Made by a program: the position numbers and the translations under genes. 64,000 nt of DNA from Bacteroidales bacterium (GTDB lineage: Bacteria > Bacteroidota > Bacteroidia > Bacteroidales > F082): positions 1 to 64,000 of the forward strand of contig JABFQW010000036.1 of assembly GCA_013141455.1 (NCBI GenBank), read 5' to 3'. Of the stretch, positions 1 to 8,835 are shown piece after piece; position 1 is the stretch's first letter, and every line of letters begins with the position of its first letter. Under the pieces are notes generated by a model, which was given only the letters and a program-made list of their open reading frames with translations, was not told where the DNA came from and did no database searches.

Positions 1-1
1 T

Positions 2-124
2 GGGAGTAAATTATTAGGAACAAAAGAGACCATCAAATTGTGGCTTGCAACCATCCTTGCATCACCACAAGCGTATGATTTGTTTTTGCAATTTAAGGAA
101 AATGCTGTTAATATTAGAACTTAG
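2..124 (+). CDS. 3' end of a CDS truncated by the left window edge (...KLLGTKETIKLWLATILASPQAYDLFLQFKENAVNIRT*), function unknown
   Basis: Frame open from base 2 to TAG at 122-124; too short to assign a family. Confidence 0.4.
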   Translation, partial: GSKLLGTKETIKLWLATILASPQAYDLFLQFKENAVNIRT

Positions 125-279
125 CCCTTTGGTTTTAAAATGGAATGAACTGGTAGAATAGTATTGAACAAAGCCAATTTAATGAATGCAATTCATCTGT
201 TAGTATTAAGTGTTAATGGGTGTAGAATACAAATTCGCTCTTATTGAAGGAACTAACTGACCAATTCTGAGCGAGTCTT

Positions 280-1212
280 TTAGCCAAATAATGTATCTGT
301 CAATATTGAATATAACTTTCTCTCAATAATAATATCAGCATCATCAATATTTCCAATCAATAACGGTGAATTTGCATCATGATTCTTTATATTCTCAATT
401 ACTTTTTCGTTACTGTAATTAGCATAGCAATACAGGCAGTTATGCTGACATGAATTATACCCGCCAATATCAATACTTTCGATGCATCCGCATGTTTTCC
501 TCTGATTTTTATCCTTTTGGGCTATTATCTGCTTCTTCGTAATTCTTTCTATCAGTTTATCATCAATACATTTCCCGTGGTTAATCCCAAAACGGCTTAA
601 ATCATATTCCTCGGCACAGGTTTCAAGGATTAAACCATTGGCTGATGCCATGCGTTGCATTTGATTTGCTAATGTGTAAATCTCTGATTCGGTGAGTGTT
701 CTGACAGAAGTTCCTTTCAGGTTTCTTTCCGATTTCTTGTAAAAATCGATAAAACTAATAATGCATTTCTCAGTGTATGGGGCTAAACTTTTAAGAAGCA
801 GTTCGAACCACCTGATATGGTAATCAACAGTATATTCATTGCTTAGTAGAATCGGATCGTATCTCCAGATCATTCTTTCCTTACCAAGCTTTCGGGATAA
901 TTTTTTGAATGACTCAATGATAATTGGTTTCTTTGGAACATGCTGCTCAATCGCTGATTCATAGGTGTTTATAGTGAATTGGAAATAATAATTGTAATCA
1001 GATAACAGATGTAAATTTTCGATAAATTCATAAGATGGATTTTTCGTCCAGAAGACGATGCAGTCAATGACATTTGGATGCAGCGAAATCCTGGAAACGG
1101 CATTTGCCTTGAAAGGATTGCGGGTGTAAACAAATCCCTCTTTTATTCTGTTAAAAAACCAGGCAGAATAAAATGCAGGAATATCAGTTCGTCGGCTTAC
1201 ACTTAAAATCAT
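280..1212 (-). CDS. DUF1848-family protein with C-terminal CX3CX2C cysteine cluster
   Basis: N-term MILSVSRRTDIPAFYSAWFFNRIKEGFVYTRNPF and C-term CGCIESIDIGGYNSCQHNCLYCYANY typical of DUF1848. Confidence 0.85.
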   Translation of the reverse strand: MILSVSRRTDIPAFYSAWFFNRIKEGFVYTRNPFKANAVSRISLHPNVIDCIVFWTKNPSYEFIENLHLLSDYNYYFQFTINTYESAIEQHVPKKPIIIESFKKLSRKLGKERMIWRYDPILLSNEYTVDYHIRWFELLLKSLAPYTEKCIISFIDFYKKSERNLKGTSVRTLTESEIYTLANQMQRMASANGLILETCAEEYDLSRFGINHGKCIDDKLIERITKKQIIAQKDKNQRKTCGCIESIDIGGYNSCQHNCLYCYANYSNEKVIENIKNHDANSPLLIGNIDDADIIIERKLYSILTDTLFG

Positions 1213-1436
1213 GCGGTAAATTTACAGCTAAACTGAATAATTCATCTCGCAAAGGGGCAAAGTTATGAATTACAACAGTTTAATGCCAGGAATACAACCA
1301 TCTATTTTTTTTCAATAGTTTTCACTCAAATACATATACACTGTGACTTAGTGGATTTGCAACTTTTTTTTGTGAATAAGACAGGCTAAACCCATGTAAT
1401 AACAAAGTCATGGATTTAAGCGTTAGTAAGAAATGA

Positions 1437-1460
1437 AATAAACTGGCAGGTCAGTTTATT
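1437..1460. repeat. Perfect 9-bp inverted repeat AATAAACTG-N6-CAGTTTATT upstream of lptB
   Basis: Read directly from sequence. Confidence 0.6.
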
Positions 1461-1505
1461 CAATTGCTCCGGAAAAGCTGTTTTAAACCGTTCATGCATT
1501 ATTGT

Positions 1506-1513
1506 TAACTTTG
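1506..1513 (+). promoter_or_regulatory. Putative Bacteroidetes -7 box TAACTTTG upstream of lptB
   Basis: Matches TAnnTTTG, 24 bp before ATG at 1538. Confidence 0.55.
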
Positions 1514-1537
1514 TCAATCAATTTCAAACGCTCTCGT

Positions 1538-2275
1538 ATGATTCTCAGAACCGAAAACCTGATTAAGAAATATCGCCAACGCACTGTGGTAAAGGATGTT
1601 TCAGTATATGTAAACCAGGGTGAAATTGTCGGTTTGTTAGGCCCGAACGGAGCCGGAAAAACCACCACTTTCTATATGATCGTTGGTTTGATTAAGCCCT
1701 TATCGGGTCATGTTTGGCTCGAAGATACTGAGATTACTGATGAACCTATGTTCAGGCGGGCGCAAAAAGGAATTGGTTATTTAGCTCAGGAAGCCTCGGT
1801 ATTCCGTCAGATGAGTGTTGAGGATAATATTCTCTCGGTGATGCAGTTCAAAAAGAATATGACGAAAGATCAGCAACACGAGAAATTGGAAAGTCTTTTG
1901 GATGAATTTGGGTTGATGCACCTGCGAAAAAGCAAAGGAATCCAACTTTCAGGCGGTGAACGCCGTCGAACCGAGATTGCGCGTGCACTGGCCGTTGATC
2001 CGAAATTTATTTTGTTGGATGAACCATTCGCAGGTGTTGACCCTATTGCCGTGGAAGATATCCAGACGATTGTTGCTAAGTTGAAAAACAAGAATATCGG
2101 TATTTTAATCACCGATCACAATGTGCACGAAACTCTTTCAATTACTGACAGGGCTTATTTGTTATTCGAGGGGGCAATCCTTATGGCAGGCACTTCGGAG
2201 GAACTTGCGGCAGACGAACATGTACGTAAAGTTTACCTTGGACAGAATTTTGAACTAAGGCGCAAGGATATTTAG
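1538..2275 (+). CDS. lptB: LPS export ABC transporter ATP-binding protein LptB
   Basis: Walker [10 protein letters not shown], signature LSGGERRR, Walker [14 protein letters not shown]; start moved to ATG 1538 ([12 protein letters not shown]) because the track start overlaps the -7 box. Confidence 0.92.
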   Translation: MILRTENLIKKYRQRTVVKDVSVYVNQGEIVGLLGPNGAGKTTTFYMIVGLIKPLSGHVWLEDTEITDEPMFRRAQKGIGYLAQEASVFRQMSVEDNILSVMQFKKNMTKDQQHEKLESLLDEFGLMHLRKSKGIQLSGGERRRTEIARALAVDPKFILLDEPFAGVDPIAVEDIQTIVAKLKNKNIGILITDHNVHETLSITDRAYLLFEGAILMAGTSEELAADEHVRKVYLGQNFELRRKDI

Positions 2276-2342
2276 TACTTGCCTTGAGATACTAAAGCTC
2301 GTCAAGTTTTTAAAGTGTTATATTGAGATTATCGTACCTCCC

Positions 2343-2370
2343 ACTTCTCTCGTCGTTCCGCCGAGGCAGG
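2343..2370 (-). repeat. Dispersed repeat family A, degenerate copy (core ACTTCTCTCGTCGTTCCGCCGAGGCAGG)
   Basis: Similar to copies at 15511-15549, 15599-15637 and 48408-48446. Confidence 0.45.
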
Positions 2371-2377
2371 TTACTTC

Positions 2378-3106
2378 CTACTGAATATCAGTCAAAAACA
2401 CCACCAATGACAGGAAAAGATAAGTCAGGACGATAAAGGGTATGGCCACAAACTGCAGTGTGATCACTAATGTGAGCGAGATTAGAATAAACAGGTATCG
2501 AACCTCGTTTCCTTTTATCTTGAACGATTTGAATTTCATGGCAAAAAGCGGAAGCTCGGCAACCATTAGCAACGACATCATGATGGCTATTCCAAGATAG
2601 AAATAGGTATTTGTTACCACCATATAAAACAATGTCTGTCCTTCGTAGAGCTGTGCCTTCATCAAAGGTAATGCAGCAATGAGTAGGCCCGCAGCAGGCG
2701 ACGGCAGACCGATAAATGATGTGGTTTGTCGTTCATCGACATTAAATTTTGCTAATCGCAAGGCAGCAAAAAGTGGTACGATGAAGGCGATAAAGGGTAT
2801 GATATCAATTTCGAAAAGCATAAAACTTTGTCTTCCATGACTATCGAGTATCAACTGATACATGATAAACCCGGGAGCCACTCCAAAGGAAACCATATCG
2901 GCAAGCGAATCAAGATCACCACCTATTTTTGAAAATACCTTCAAAATACGAGCAAGGAAACCATCAAAAAAATCAAAAATGGCAGCGACAAATATCATTA
3001 TGCCTGCCATTTTTAAATTCCCCTGCGAAAAAAACAGTATTGAAATGACGCCTGACAATAGGTTCATCAGGGTGATAAAATTCGGGATGTAGTTCTTGAT
3101 TTTCAT
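2378..3106 (-). CDS. pssA: CDP-diacylglycerol--serine O-phosphatidyltransferase
   Basis: CDP-alcohol phosphatidyltransferase motif FDFFDGFLARILKVFSKIGGDLDSLADMVSFGVAPG; start probably ATG 3106 (MKIKNYIPNFITL). Confidence 0.9.
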   Translation of the reverse strand: MKIKNYIPNFITLMNLLSGVISILFFSQGNLKMAGIMIFVAAIFDFFDGFLARILKVFSKIGGDLDSLADMVSFGVAPGFIMYQLILDSHGRQSFMLFEIDIIPFIAFIVPLFAALRLAKFNVDERQTTSFIGLPSPAAGLLIAALPLMKAQLYEGQTLFYMVVTNTYFYLGIAIMMSLLMVAELPLFAMKFKSFKIKGNEVRYLFILISLTLVITLQFVAIPFIVLTYLFLSLVVFLTDIQ

Positions 3107-3139
3107 AGCAGGCTTATTGTTGATGGTTACAATTCCAAA

Positions 3140-3147
3140 CAAAGATA
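3140..3147 (-). promoter_or_regulatory. Putative -7 box TATCTTTG for pssA
   Basis: CAAAGATA on + strand, overlapping the upstream ORF-track start codon. Confidence 0.5.
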
Positions 3148-3237
3148 AGAAGGCAATTCAAAATTAGCCGGATTTAACCATATTAATTCGTTTTTCAACA
3201 AAAAACGATCGAAGATGGTTCGTCATTACAAGCTTTG

Positions 3238-3245
3238 TATCTTTG
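3238..3245 (+). promoter_or_regulatory. Putative -7 box TATCTTTG for queA
   Basis: Only 9 bp before ATG 3255. Confidence 0.5.
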
Positions 3246-3254
3246 CAAACGGAT

Positions 3255-4493
3255 ATGGAAAACTTAAAATTGATTGAGTCTGCGGCGTTCGACTACACCT
3301 TGCCCGACAACAAAATAGCGCGTTACCCCCTTGCCCGGCGCGAAGATTCGAAGTTATTGGTCTTGAAAAATGATGGAATTGTAAAGAGTCAATTCATTAA
3401 TATCGGTGATTTTTTACCCGAAAAGGCAATATTGGTTTTTAACGACACAAAAGTAGTTAAGGCGCGTTTACTTTTCCATAACGCCAGCGGGGCGGCCATT
3501 GAATTGTTTACGTTGGAACCGGAAGATAAAAGCGCCGATTTGCAACTGGCATTCGCACACGAATCACCTGTCATCTGGAAATGTTTGGTAGGCAATTCGA
3601 AGCGGTGGAAATCTGGCACACTGGAGATGAATTTACTTGATAATCATAAGCAAATCACCTTATCTGTCGAAAGAATACGAAAAGAAGATGATTATTCGGT
3701 GATACAGTTTTCGTGGGATCAGTCTGGGATTTCATTTGCCGAAATACTTGAGTTGGCTGGTGAAATGCCGCTTCCTCCCTATTTAAACCGTAAGGCAGAA
3801 AGTTCGGATCTGGAGCGGTATCAAACTGTGTTTGCTACGTATGAAGGATCAGTTGCGGCGCCAACAGCCGGGCTTCACCTAACAGAAGAGCTGATAAAAA
3901 GTTTGAAATCGAAAAATATCTTTTTTGAACGGCTTACTTTGCATGTAGGCGCCGGAACTTTTAAACCATTGTCGGCGCTAACCATCGGCAATCATGCAAT
4001 GCATGACGAGAAAATCAGCATCACCCGCGCAACAATCCAGCGCTTGCTGCAACTTGCCGGTAATCCTGTTATCGCGGTTGGAACAACAAGTTTAAGGTCA
4101 CTTGAAAGCTTGTTTTGGATTGCAACACTGATCAGGAATAATAAGGATATCCATGATATTACTGTAGATCAATGGTTTGCTTATGAAAATCATGTTTCGG
4201 AGATTAACAGTTCAACAGAAGCTTTACAGCTTCTGATCGATTATCTCGACCACCATCATGCAGATGTTTTACATGCTACAACTTCAATCATGATTGTTCC
4301 GGGTTACCGGTTCAGGATAATCAATGGTTTGGTTACTAATTTTCACCAACCAAAAAGTACATTATTATTGCTTGTTTCGGCTCTGATTGGCGATACCTGG
4401 AAAGAGGTGTATCAGTACGCGCTCGAAAACGATTTCAGGTTTTTAAGTTATGGAGACAGCTGTTTGTTTATGCAGAAACAAGAAATTCAATAG
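3255..4493 (+). CDS. queA: S-adenosylmethionine:tRNA ribosyltransferase-isomerase
   Basis: FDYTLPDNKIARYPLARREDSKLLVL, EGSVAAPTAGLHLTEEL, LHVGAGTFKPL, TNFHQPKSTLLLLVSALIG. Confidence 0.95.
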   Translation: MENLKLIESAAFDYTLPDNKIARYPLARREDSKLLVLKNDGIVKSQFINIGDFLPEKAILVFNDTKVVKARLLFHNASGAAIELFTLEPEDKSADLQLAFAHESPVIWKCLVGNSKRWKSGTLEMNLLDNHKQITLSVERIRKEDDYSVIQFSWDQSGISFAEILELAGEMPLPPYLNRKAESSDLERYQTVFATYEGSVAAPTAGLHLTEELIKSLKSKNIFFERLTLHVGAGTFKPLSALTIGNHAMHDEKISITRATIQRLLQLAGNPVIAVGTTSLRSLESLFWIATLIRNNKDIHDITVDQWFAYENHVSEINSSTEALQLLIDYLDHHHADVLHATTSIMIVPGYRFRIINGLVTNFHQPKSTLLLLVSALIGDTWKEVYQYALENDFRFLSYGDSCLFMQKQEIQ

Positions 4494-4541
4494 GTTATGA
4501 TTTGATTCCTTGTTATAGCTTGTTATCGTACCGAATATGTC

Positions 4542-4549
4542 TAATTTTG
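4542..4549 (+). promoter_or_regulatory. Putative -7 box TAATTTTG for M48 peptidase gene
   Basis: TAnnTTTG with TTG at 4520-4522 about 19 nt upstream. Confidence 0.45.
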
Positions 4550-4571
4550 CAAGGTTCAAATAATTTTAAAC

Positions 4572-5387
4572 ATGAAAATAACAATCGCTAAACTATCGAT
4601 TTTAAGTGCTTTTATCTATATCGCGGCTCATTTTTCTGCATGTAGTACTGTCCCGATCACTGGCCGCCAACAACTCAATATTGTACCGGCATCGCAAATG
4701 ATGTCGATGAGTTTTCAACAGTATGACGAATTTCTGAAGACAAATAAATTGTCTTCCGATTCAAAGCAAACCGCTGTTGTTAAGAATGTTGGCAAGAAAA
4801 TTCAATATGCAGTGGAGAACTATTTTGCGCAAAAAGGAATGTCGGCAGAACTCAAAGGATACAAATGGGAGTTCAACCTTATCGATAGTAAGGAAGTGAA
4901 TGCATGGTGTATGCCTGGTGGAAAAGTAGTCGTTTATTCAGGAATTTTACCGGTAACCCTCGACGAAACCGGCTTAGCCGTTGTGATGGGTCACGAGATT
5001 GCACATGCCATTGCCGAACATGGCAGTGAACGAATGAGTCAGGGACTAATGGCTGAATTGGGTGGTATGGCGCTGGCAACAGCCTTGCAGGAGAAACCTG
5101 AGCAAACACAAATGCTTTGGATGACCGCATTTGGTATTGGCAGTCAGGTTGGGGTTATGTTGCCTTTCAGCCGGTTGCATGAGAGTGAGGCCGATCATCT
5201 GGGATTGATTTTTATGGCAATGGCAGGTTACAATCCTGAAAAAGCCATTGGTTTTTGGGAGCGCATGGCTAAGATGAAGAACGGACAGGCGCCTCCGGAG
5301 TTTTTAAGCACGCATCCGTCTGATGCCACCCGTATCGCTGGCATTAAGAAGGTTTTACCTGAAGCGATGAAGTATTATAAAAAGTAA
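4572..5387 (+). CDS. M48 family metallopeptidase, lipoprotein
   Basis: Lipobox FSACS; HEIAHAIAEHGSERMSQ (HEXXH); SRLHESEADHLGL. Confidence 0.9.
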   Translation: MKITIAKLSILSAFIYIAAHFSACSTVPITGRQQLNIVPASQMMSMSFQQYDEFLKTNKLSSDSKQTAVVKNVGKKIQYAVENYFAQKGMSAELKGYKWEFNLIDSKEVNAWCMPGGKVVVYSGILPVTLDETGLAVVMGHEIAHAIAEHGSERMSQGLMAELGGMALATALQEKPEQTQMLWMTAFGIGSQVGVMLPFSRLHESEADHLGLIFMAMAGYNPEKAIGFWERMAKMKNGQAPPEFLSTHPSDATRIAGIKKVLPEAMKYYKK

Positions 5388-5533
5388 AATTGTAAAAAGA
5401 AAATGCAGAATTCAAAATATGTTCAATGTGATTGAATCATCTTTTTATTCGTAATGAATTCGGTAGTTTTGAACTTTGGATAAGCCTTTTTTAGCATATT
5501 GTTTTGTTGGATTTCTGACTGACCCTGGAGTGA

Positions 5534-6238
5534 TTACTCCTTCACTTCCAATTTGAAACCAATACCATGAATGTTTGAGATGGCAACATTAGGGTCATCT
5601 TTTAGATATTTCCTGAGCCGTGTGATAAAAACATCCATGCTCCTGCCGATAAAATAATCGTTGTTGCCCCAAACTGTTTTTAAAGCGTGATCGCGTGTTA
5701 AGAGTTTGTTTTTGTTTAAACACAGCAATTTCAATAAGTTCGACTCTTTTTGGGTTAAAGTCTGTATGCCGAAATCAGATTTCAGAATCATATTTGGAGC
5801 ATCGAAAACAAATTTACCAATATCAAAAACCTCATTCATTTGTTCGGGATCGTCAAGAATATTTCTTGAGCATCTTCGCAGTATCGCTTTGATACGAAGG
5901 TTTAGTTCTTCCGTGCTGAAAGGCTTGGTAATATAGTCGTCGCATCCCTGGTGAAATCCTTTGAGCCGGTCCTCATTCAGCGATTTTGCCGTTAAAAAGA
6001 TGATTGGTATCTGATTATTCTTTTTGCGAATAAGTGCCGCAAGCGAAAATCCGTCCATCCTGGGCATCATCACATCAAGGATGCACAAATCAGGCGTTTC
6101 TGACTGAAAAATTGCATAACCTTGTTCACCATCATGAGCCACAGAAATCTTGTAATGCATTAGTTCGAGAAAATCCTGAAGCAACATGCAAAGATTTGGG
6201 TCGTCTTCAACGAGCAATATGCGGGCGTTATTCTCCAT
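5534..6238 (-). CDS. OmpR/PhoB-family response regulator (RprY-like)
   Basis: Receiver domain LLVEDDPNLCMLLQDFL, LDVMMPRMDGF, winged-helix Trans_reg_C C-terminus. Confidence 0.9.
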   Translation of the reverse strand: MENNARILLVEDDPNLCMLLQDFLELMHYKISVAHDGEQGYAIFQSETPDLCILDVMMPRMDGFSLAALIRKKNNQIPIIFLTAKSLNEDRLKGFHQGCDDYITKPFSTEELNLRIKAILRRCSRNILDDPEQMNEVFDIGKFVFDAPNMILKSDFGIQTLTQKESNLLKLLCLNKNKLLTRDHALKTVWGNNDYFIGRSMDVFITRLRKYLKDDPNVAISNIHGIGFKLEVKE

Positions 6239-6240
6239 AA

Positions 6241-7527
6241 CTAATCGTTAGACAGGGAATTATAAGGTAAAAAAACTTCGAATCTGGAACCATGTCCAAG
6301 CTGACTTGTGAGCGTTATTGAACCATGATGCATTTCAACAATTTGTTTAACATAATAAAGTCCAAGGCCAAAACCCTTTACATCATGCACATCTCCTGTG
6401 TGGACACGATACAGATTTTTGAAGACAAGATGTTGATTATCAGATGAAATACCGATCCCATTGTCACTAATTACAATTGTAACGCCTTTTTTATCGGAAT
6501 GGGTTGATAATTCGATCTGTGGATCGTCCTTTGAATATTTCAATGCATTATCGATCAGGTTTGCCAAAACATTGGTCAGGTGCATACGATCACCGGCGAT
6601 AAGTGCATTTTCGGCCTTAAAACTTGTCGTGATTTTTGCCGATTTTTCAATTGCCTTTATCTCGAAATTTTCGACCGTTATTGATATAAGTTTATGAATG
6701 TCAACTTCTTTCAATTGCATTTTCGCCTCACCTTTATCGAGAATAGCGATCTGCAACACCTGCTCAACCTGATTTTGAAGACGGAAATTTTCGTTGTAAA
6801 TAACCGAAGCATACTTCATCGTTTTCAAAGCGGATTGATTAACTTCGGGTTTCATGAGCATCTCCGAGGCCAGCGAAATGGTTGCAATCGGTGTTTTGAG
6901 CTCATGTGTCATATTGTTAATGAAGTCTGTTTTCATCTCCGAAAGCTTTTTCTGGCGGATGATCGTTACAATCGTAAACCAGAAACTAAAGATTACAATA
7001 AGTAAAAATACGGCTGAGAGCAGCATCCATTTTACCATCTGTCCAAAGAGCAGACTTTGCTGTTTTGGAAAATACATGGTAAAATAGTAATCGCCTGGTT
7101 TGAATAACGCCTGGATTGTTTGCTGATGCTCCGATTCGAGAAGTTGCTGTTTGTATTTGTCAAAATTACCCATCACGAATTTATCATTGCGACGGTTATA
7201 GATGGCATATTCATAGCCCTTGGATATCTGCATACATCCAAGTTCGGCTTCTATCAATGAGTCTAATACTTTGGGTTTTACAACATCCAGAATATTGCTT
7301 TTATCCATATAGCAAGGCGAAGCCATACATAATCTCCGAAGGGTAGAATCGTTGTTAGACTCTATTAAGCGGTTCAGCACTGTTTTCATCGCGATACGCA
7401 CACTGTGATTGAAATGACTTTCTTTCAGTTCAATAGCATTACGAACCCAGTAAACTTGTGTAAACACTACGCCAAGAAGTGAAATAAATGTGATGATAAT
7501 GAGTAAAGTAAATAGTTTTGGCTTCAT
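6241..7527 (-). CDS. Sensor histidine kinase (RprX-like), partner of the adjacent response regulator
   Basis: H-box NNMTHELKTPIATI, N-box NLIDNALKYS, G-boxes ISDNGIGIS and GFGLGLYYV; start MKPKLF at 7527 favoured because a -7 box lies at 7548-7555. Confidence 0.9.
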   Translation of the reverse strand: MKPKLFTLLIIITFISLLGVVFTQVYWVRNAIELKESHFNHSVRIAMKTVLNRLIESNNDSTLRRLCMASPCYMDKSNILDVVKPKVLDSLIEAELGCMQISKGYEYAIYNRRNDKFVMGNFDKYKQQLLESEHQQTIQALFKPGDYYFTMYFPKQQSLLFGQMVKWMLLSAVFLLIVIFSFWFTIVTIIRQKKLSEMKTDFINNMTHELKTPIATISLASEMLMKPEVNQSALKTMKYASVIYNENFRLQNQVEQVLQIAILDKGEAKMQLKEVDIHKLISITVENFEIKAIEKSAKITTSFKAENALIAGDRMHLTNVLANLIDNALKYSKDDPQIELSTHSDKKGVTIVISDNGIGISSDNQHLVFKNLYRVHTGDVHDVKGFGLGLYYVKQIVEMHHGSITLTSQLGHGSRFEVFLPYNSLSND

Positions 7528-7547
7528 CAACTTGCTGTATTTCAAAG

Positions 7548-7555
7548 CAAAAGTA
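7548..7555 (-). promoter_or_regulatory. Putative -7 box TACTTTTG for the histidine kinase/response regulator operon
   Basis: CAAAAGTA on + strand. Confidence 0.5.
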
Positions 7556-7566
7556 AACGATCTGCC

Positions 7567-7619
7567 TTAACTTAACCGGCTATTAACATTTCGTTAACAG
7601 TATTTAACAGGCCATTAAC
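7567..7619. promoter_or_regulatory. Array of TTAAC direct repeats with 10-11 bp phasing between divergent genes
   Basis: TTAAC starts at 7567, 7572, 7583, 7594, 7604 and 7615. Confidence 0.65.
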
Positions 7620-7641
7620 AACGACAGTAATATTTAGTGGA

Positions 7642-7649
7642 TACATTTG
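7642..7649 (+). promoter_or_regulatory. Putative -7 box TACATTTG for the Cys/Lys-rich peptide gene
   Basis: TAnnTTTG 27 bp upstream of ATG 7676. Confidence 0.6.
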
Positions 7650-7675
7650 CCTCACAAACATAAAAAATAACTCAA

Positions 7676-7909
7676 ATGAAAAAATTAGCTTTAAGTCTGT
7701 CAATGATTGTTTTTCTTGCCTTAGGTAGCACCGCATTTGCTCAGGATGTTAAACCGGAAGCAAAAAAAGCAGAAACAAAAAAAGAATGTACTGCACCTGA
7801 GAAAAAAAGCTGCTGCGCTGATAAAAAAGCCTGCGCTGATTCAAAAAGCTGCACAAAAGAAGAAAAAAAATCATGCACTACTGAAACCAAAACTCCGGAT
7901 AAGAAATAA
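7676..7909 (+). CDS. Small secreted Lys/Cys-rich protein, function unknown
   Basis: Signal peptide MKKLALSLSMIVFLALGSTAFA followed by a K/E/C-rich tail with several C residues; followed by a terminator. Confidence 0.75.
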   Translation: MKKLALSLSMIVFLALGSTAFAQDVKPEAKKAETKKECTAPEKKSCCADKKACADSKSCTKEEKKSCTTETKTPDKK

Positions 7910-7936
7910 TTATTTGGTTGTGTTTAATACAATGAG

Positions 7937-7970
7937 AAGCCTTTCGAACAATTCGGAAGGCTTTTTCGTT
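7937..7970 (+). terminator. Rho-independent terminator
   Basis: AAGCCTTTCGAA-CAA-TTCGGAAGGCTTTTT. Confidence 0.75.
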
Positions 7971-7988
7971 TTCTACATTTTCAATCAC

Positions 7989-7996
7989 TACTTTTG
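7989..7996 (+). promoter_or_regulatory. Putative -7 box TACTTTTG for the OsmC-family gene
   Basis: TAnnTTTG 15 bp before ATG 8012. Confidence 0.5.
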
Positions 7997-8011
7997 CACA
8001 AAATAAATAAT

Positions 8012-8419
8012 ATGGCAACATCAGAAACAATATATGTGGGCGGTCTGAGAACCGAAATGACCCATGTTCAATCGGGTAATACGGTAATAACCGATGCACC
8101 GGTTGACAACCAGGGCAAAGGAGAAAAATTTTCACCAACCGATCTTGTAGCTTCAGCCTTAGGAAGCTGTATGCTCACTATCATGGGAATCGCCGCCAAC
8201 GAGCACAAATTCAGCATCGACGGGGCAAAAGCATCTATCACGAAGATCATGGCCTCCGATCCAAGGCGGATAGCCGAAATAATCGTTGATTTAAGTTTTC
8301 CGGGTGTTTATACCGATAAACAAAAGAGGATTATTAAAGTAATCTCTGAAACCTGCCCGGTAGCATTAAGTTTGCATCCTGATCTGAAACAAACAATTTC
8401 GATAAAGTTCGGAGAGTAA
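8012..8419 (+). CDS. OsmC family protein
   Basis: KFSPTDLVASALGSCMLTIMGIAA and CPVALSLHPDLK motifs; start moved to ATG 8012. Confidence 0.85.
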   Translation: MATSETIYVGGLRTEMTHVQSGNTVITDAPVDNQGKGEKFSPTDLVASALGSCMLTIMGIAANEHKFSIDGAKASITKIMASDPRRIAEIIVDLSFPGVYTDKQKRIIKVISETCPVALSLHPDLKQTISIKFGE

Positions 8420-8421
8420 AC

Positions 8422-8805
8422 ATGATTTCGATTCAGATACAAAAGGGTGTGAAGGGGACACAGGAACTCACTGTGACAGAGAATGATACTGCCTTAAAAT
8501 ATGGTTCGGGTCTGGTTGCCGTTTTTGCAACGCCAGCCATGATCGCCCTGATGGAAACCACAGCGCTTAAAAGTATTGCATCCTATTTGCCTGAGAATGC
8601 AACAAGTGTTGGTACCGAAGTGAATATGAAGCATTTACGGGCTTCGGCTGTTGGTCATACCTTGCGGTGCGAAAGCGTAATCACTGAAGTGAAAGGTAAT
8701 AAGATCACTTTTGAACTTACAGTTTGGGATGATTCAATATTGGTGGGACATGGCATGCATGTTCGGCATATTATTGATACGGAAAAATTTTTGACACAAT
8801 TATAA
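8422..8805 (+). CDS. Thioesterase family protein (hot-dog fold, FlK-like)
   Basis: GSGLVAVFATPAMIALMETTALKSI, VGTEVNMKHLRASAVG, HVRHIIDTEKF. Confidence 0.75.
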   Translation: MISIQIQKGVKGTQELTVTENDTALKYGSGLVAVFATPAMIALMETTALKSIASYLPENATSVGTEVNMKHLRASAVGHTLRCESVITEVKGNKITFELTVWDDSILVGHGMHVRHIIDTEKFLTQL

Positions 8806-8835
8806 CAATTACCAAACCAACACCAACCACCGAAT

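Noticed and set aside
7737-8006. 89-aa K/Q-rich plus-strand ORF
   Set aside because: Out-of-frame reading of the A-rich peptide gene; runs through the terminator and into the osmC promoter.
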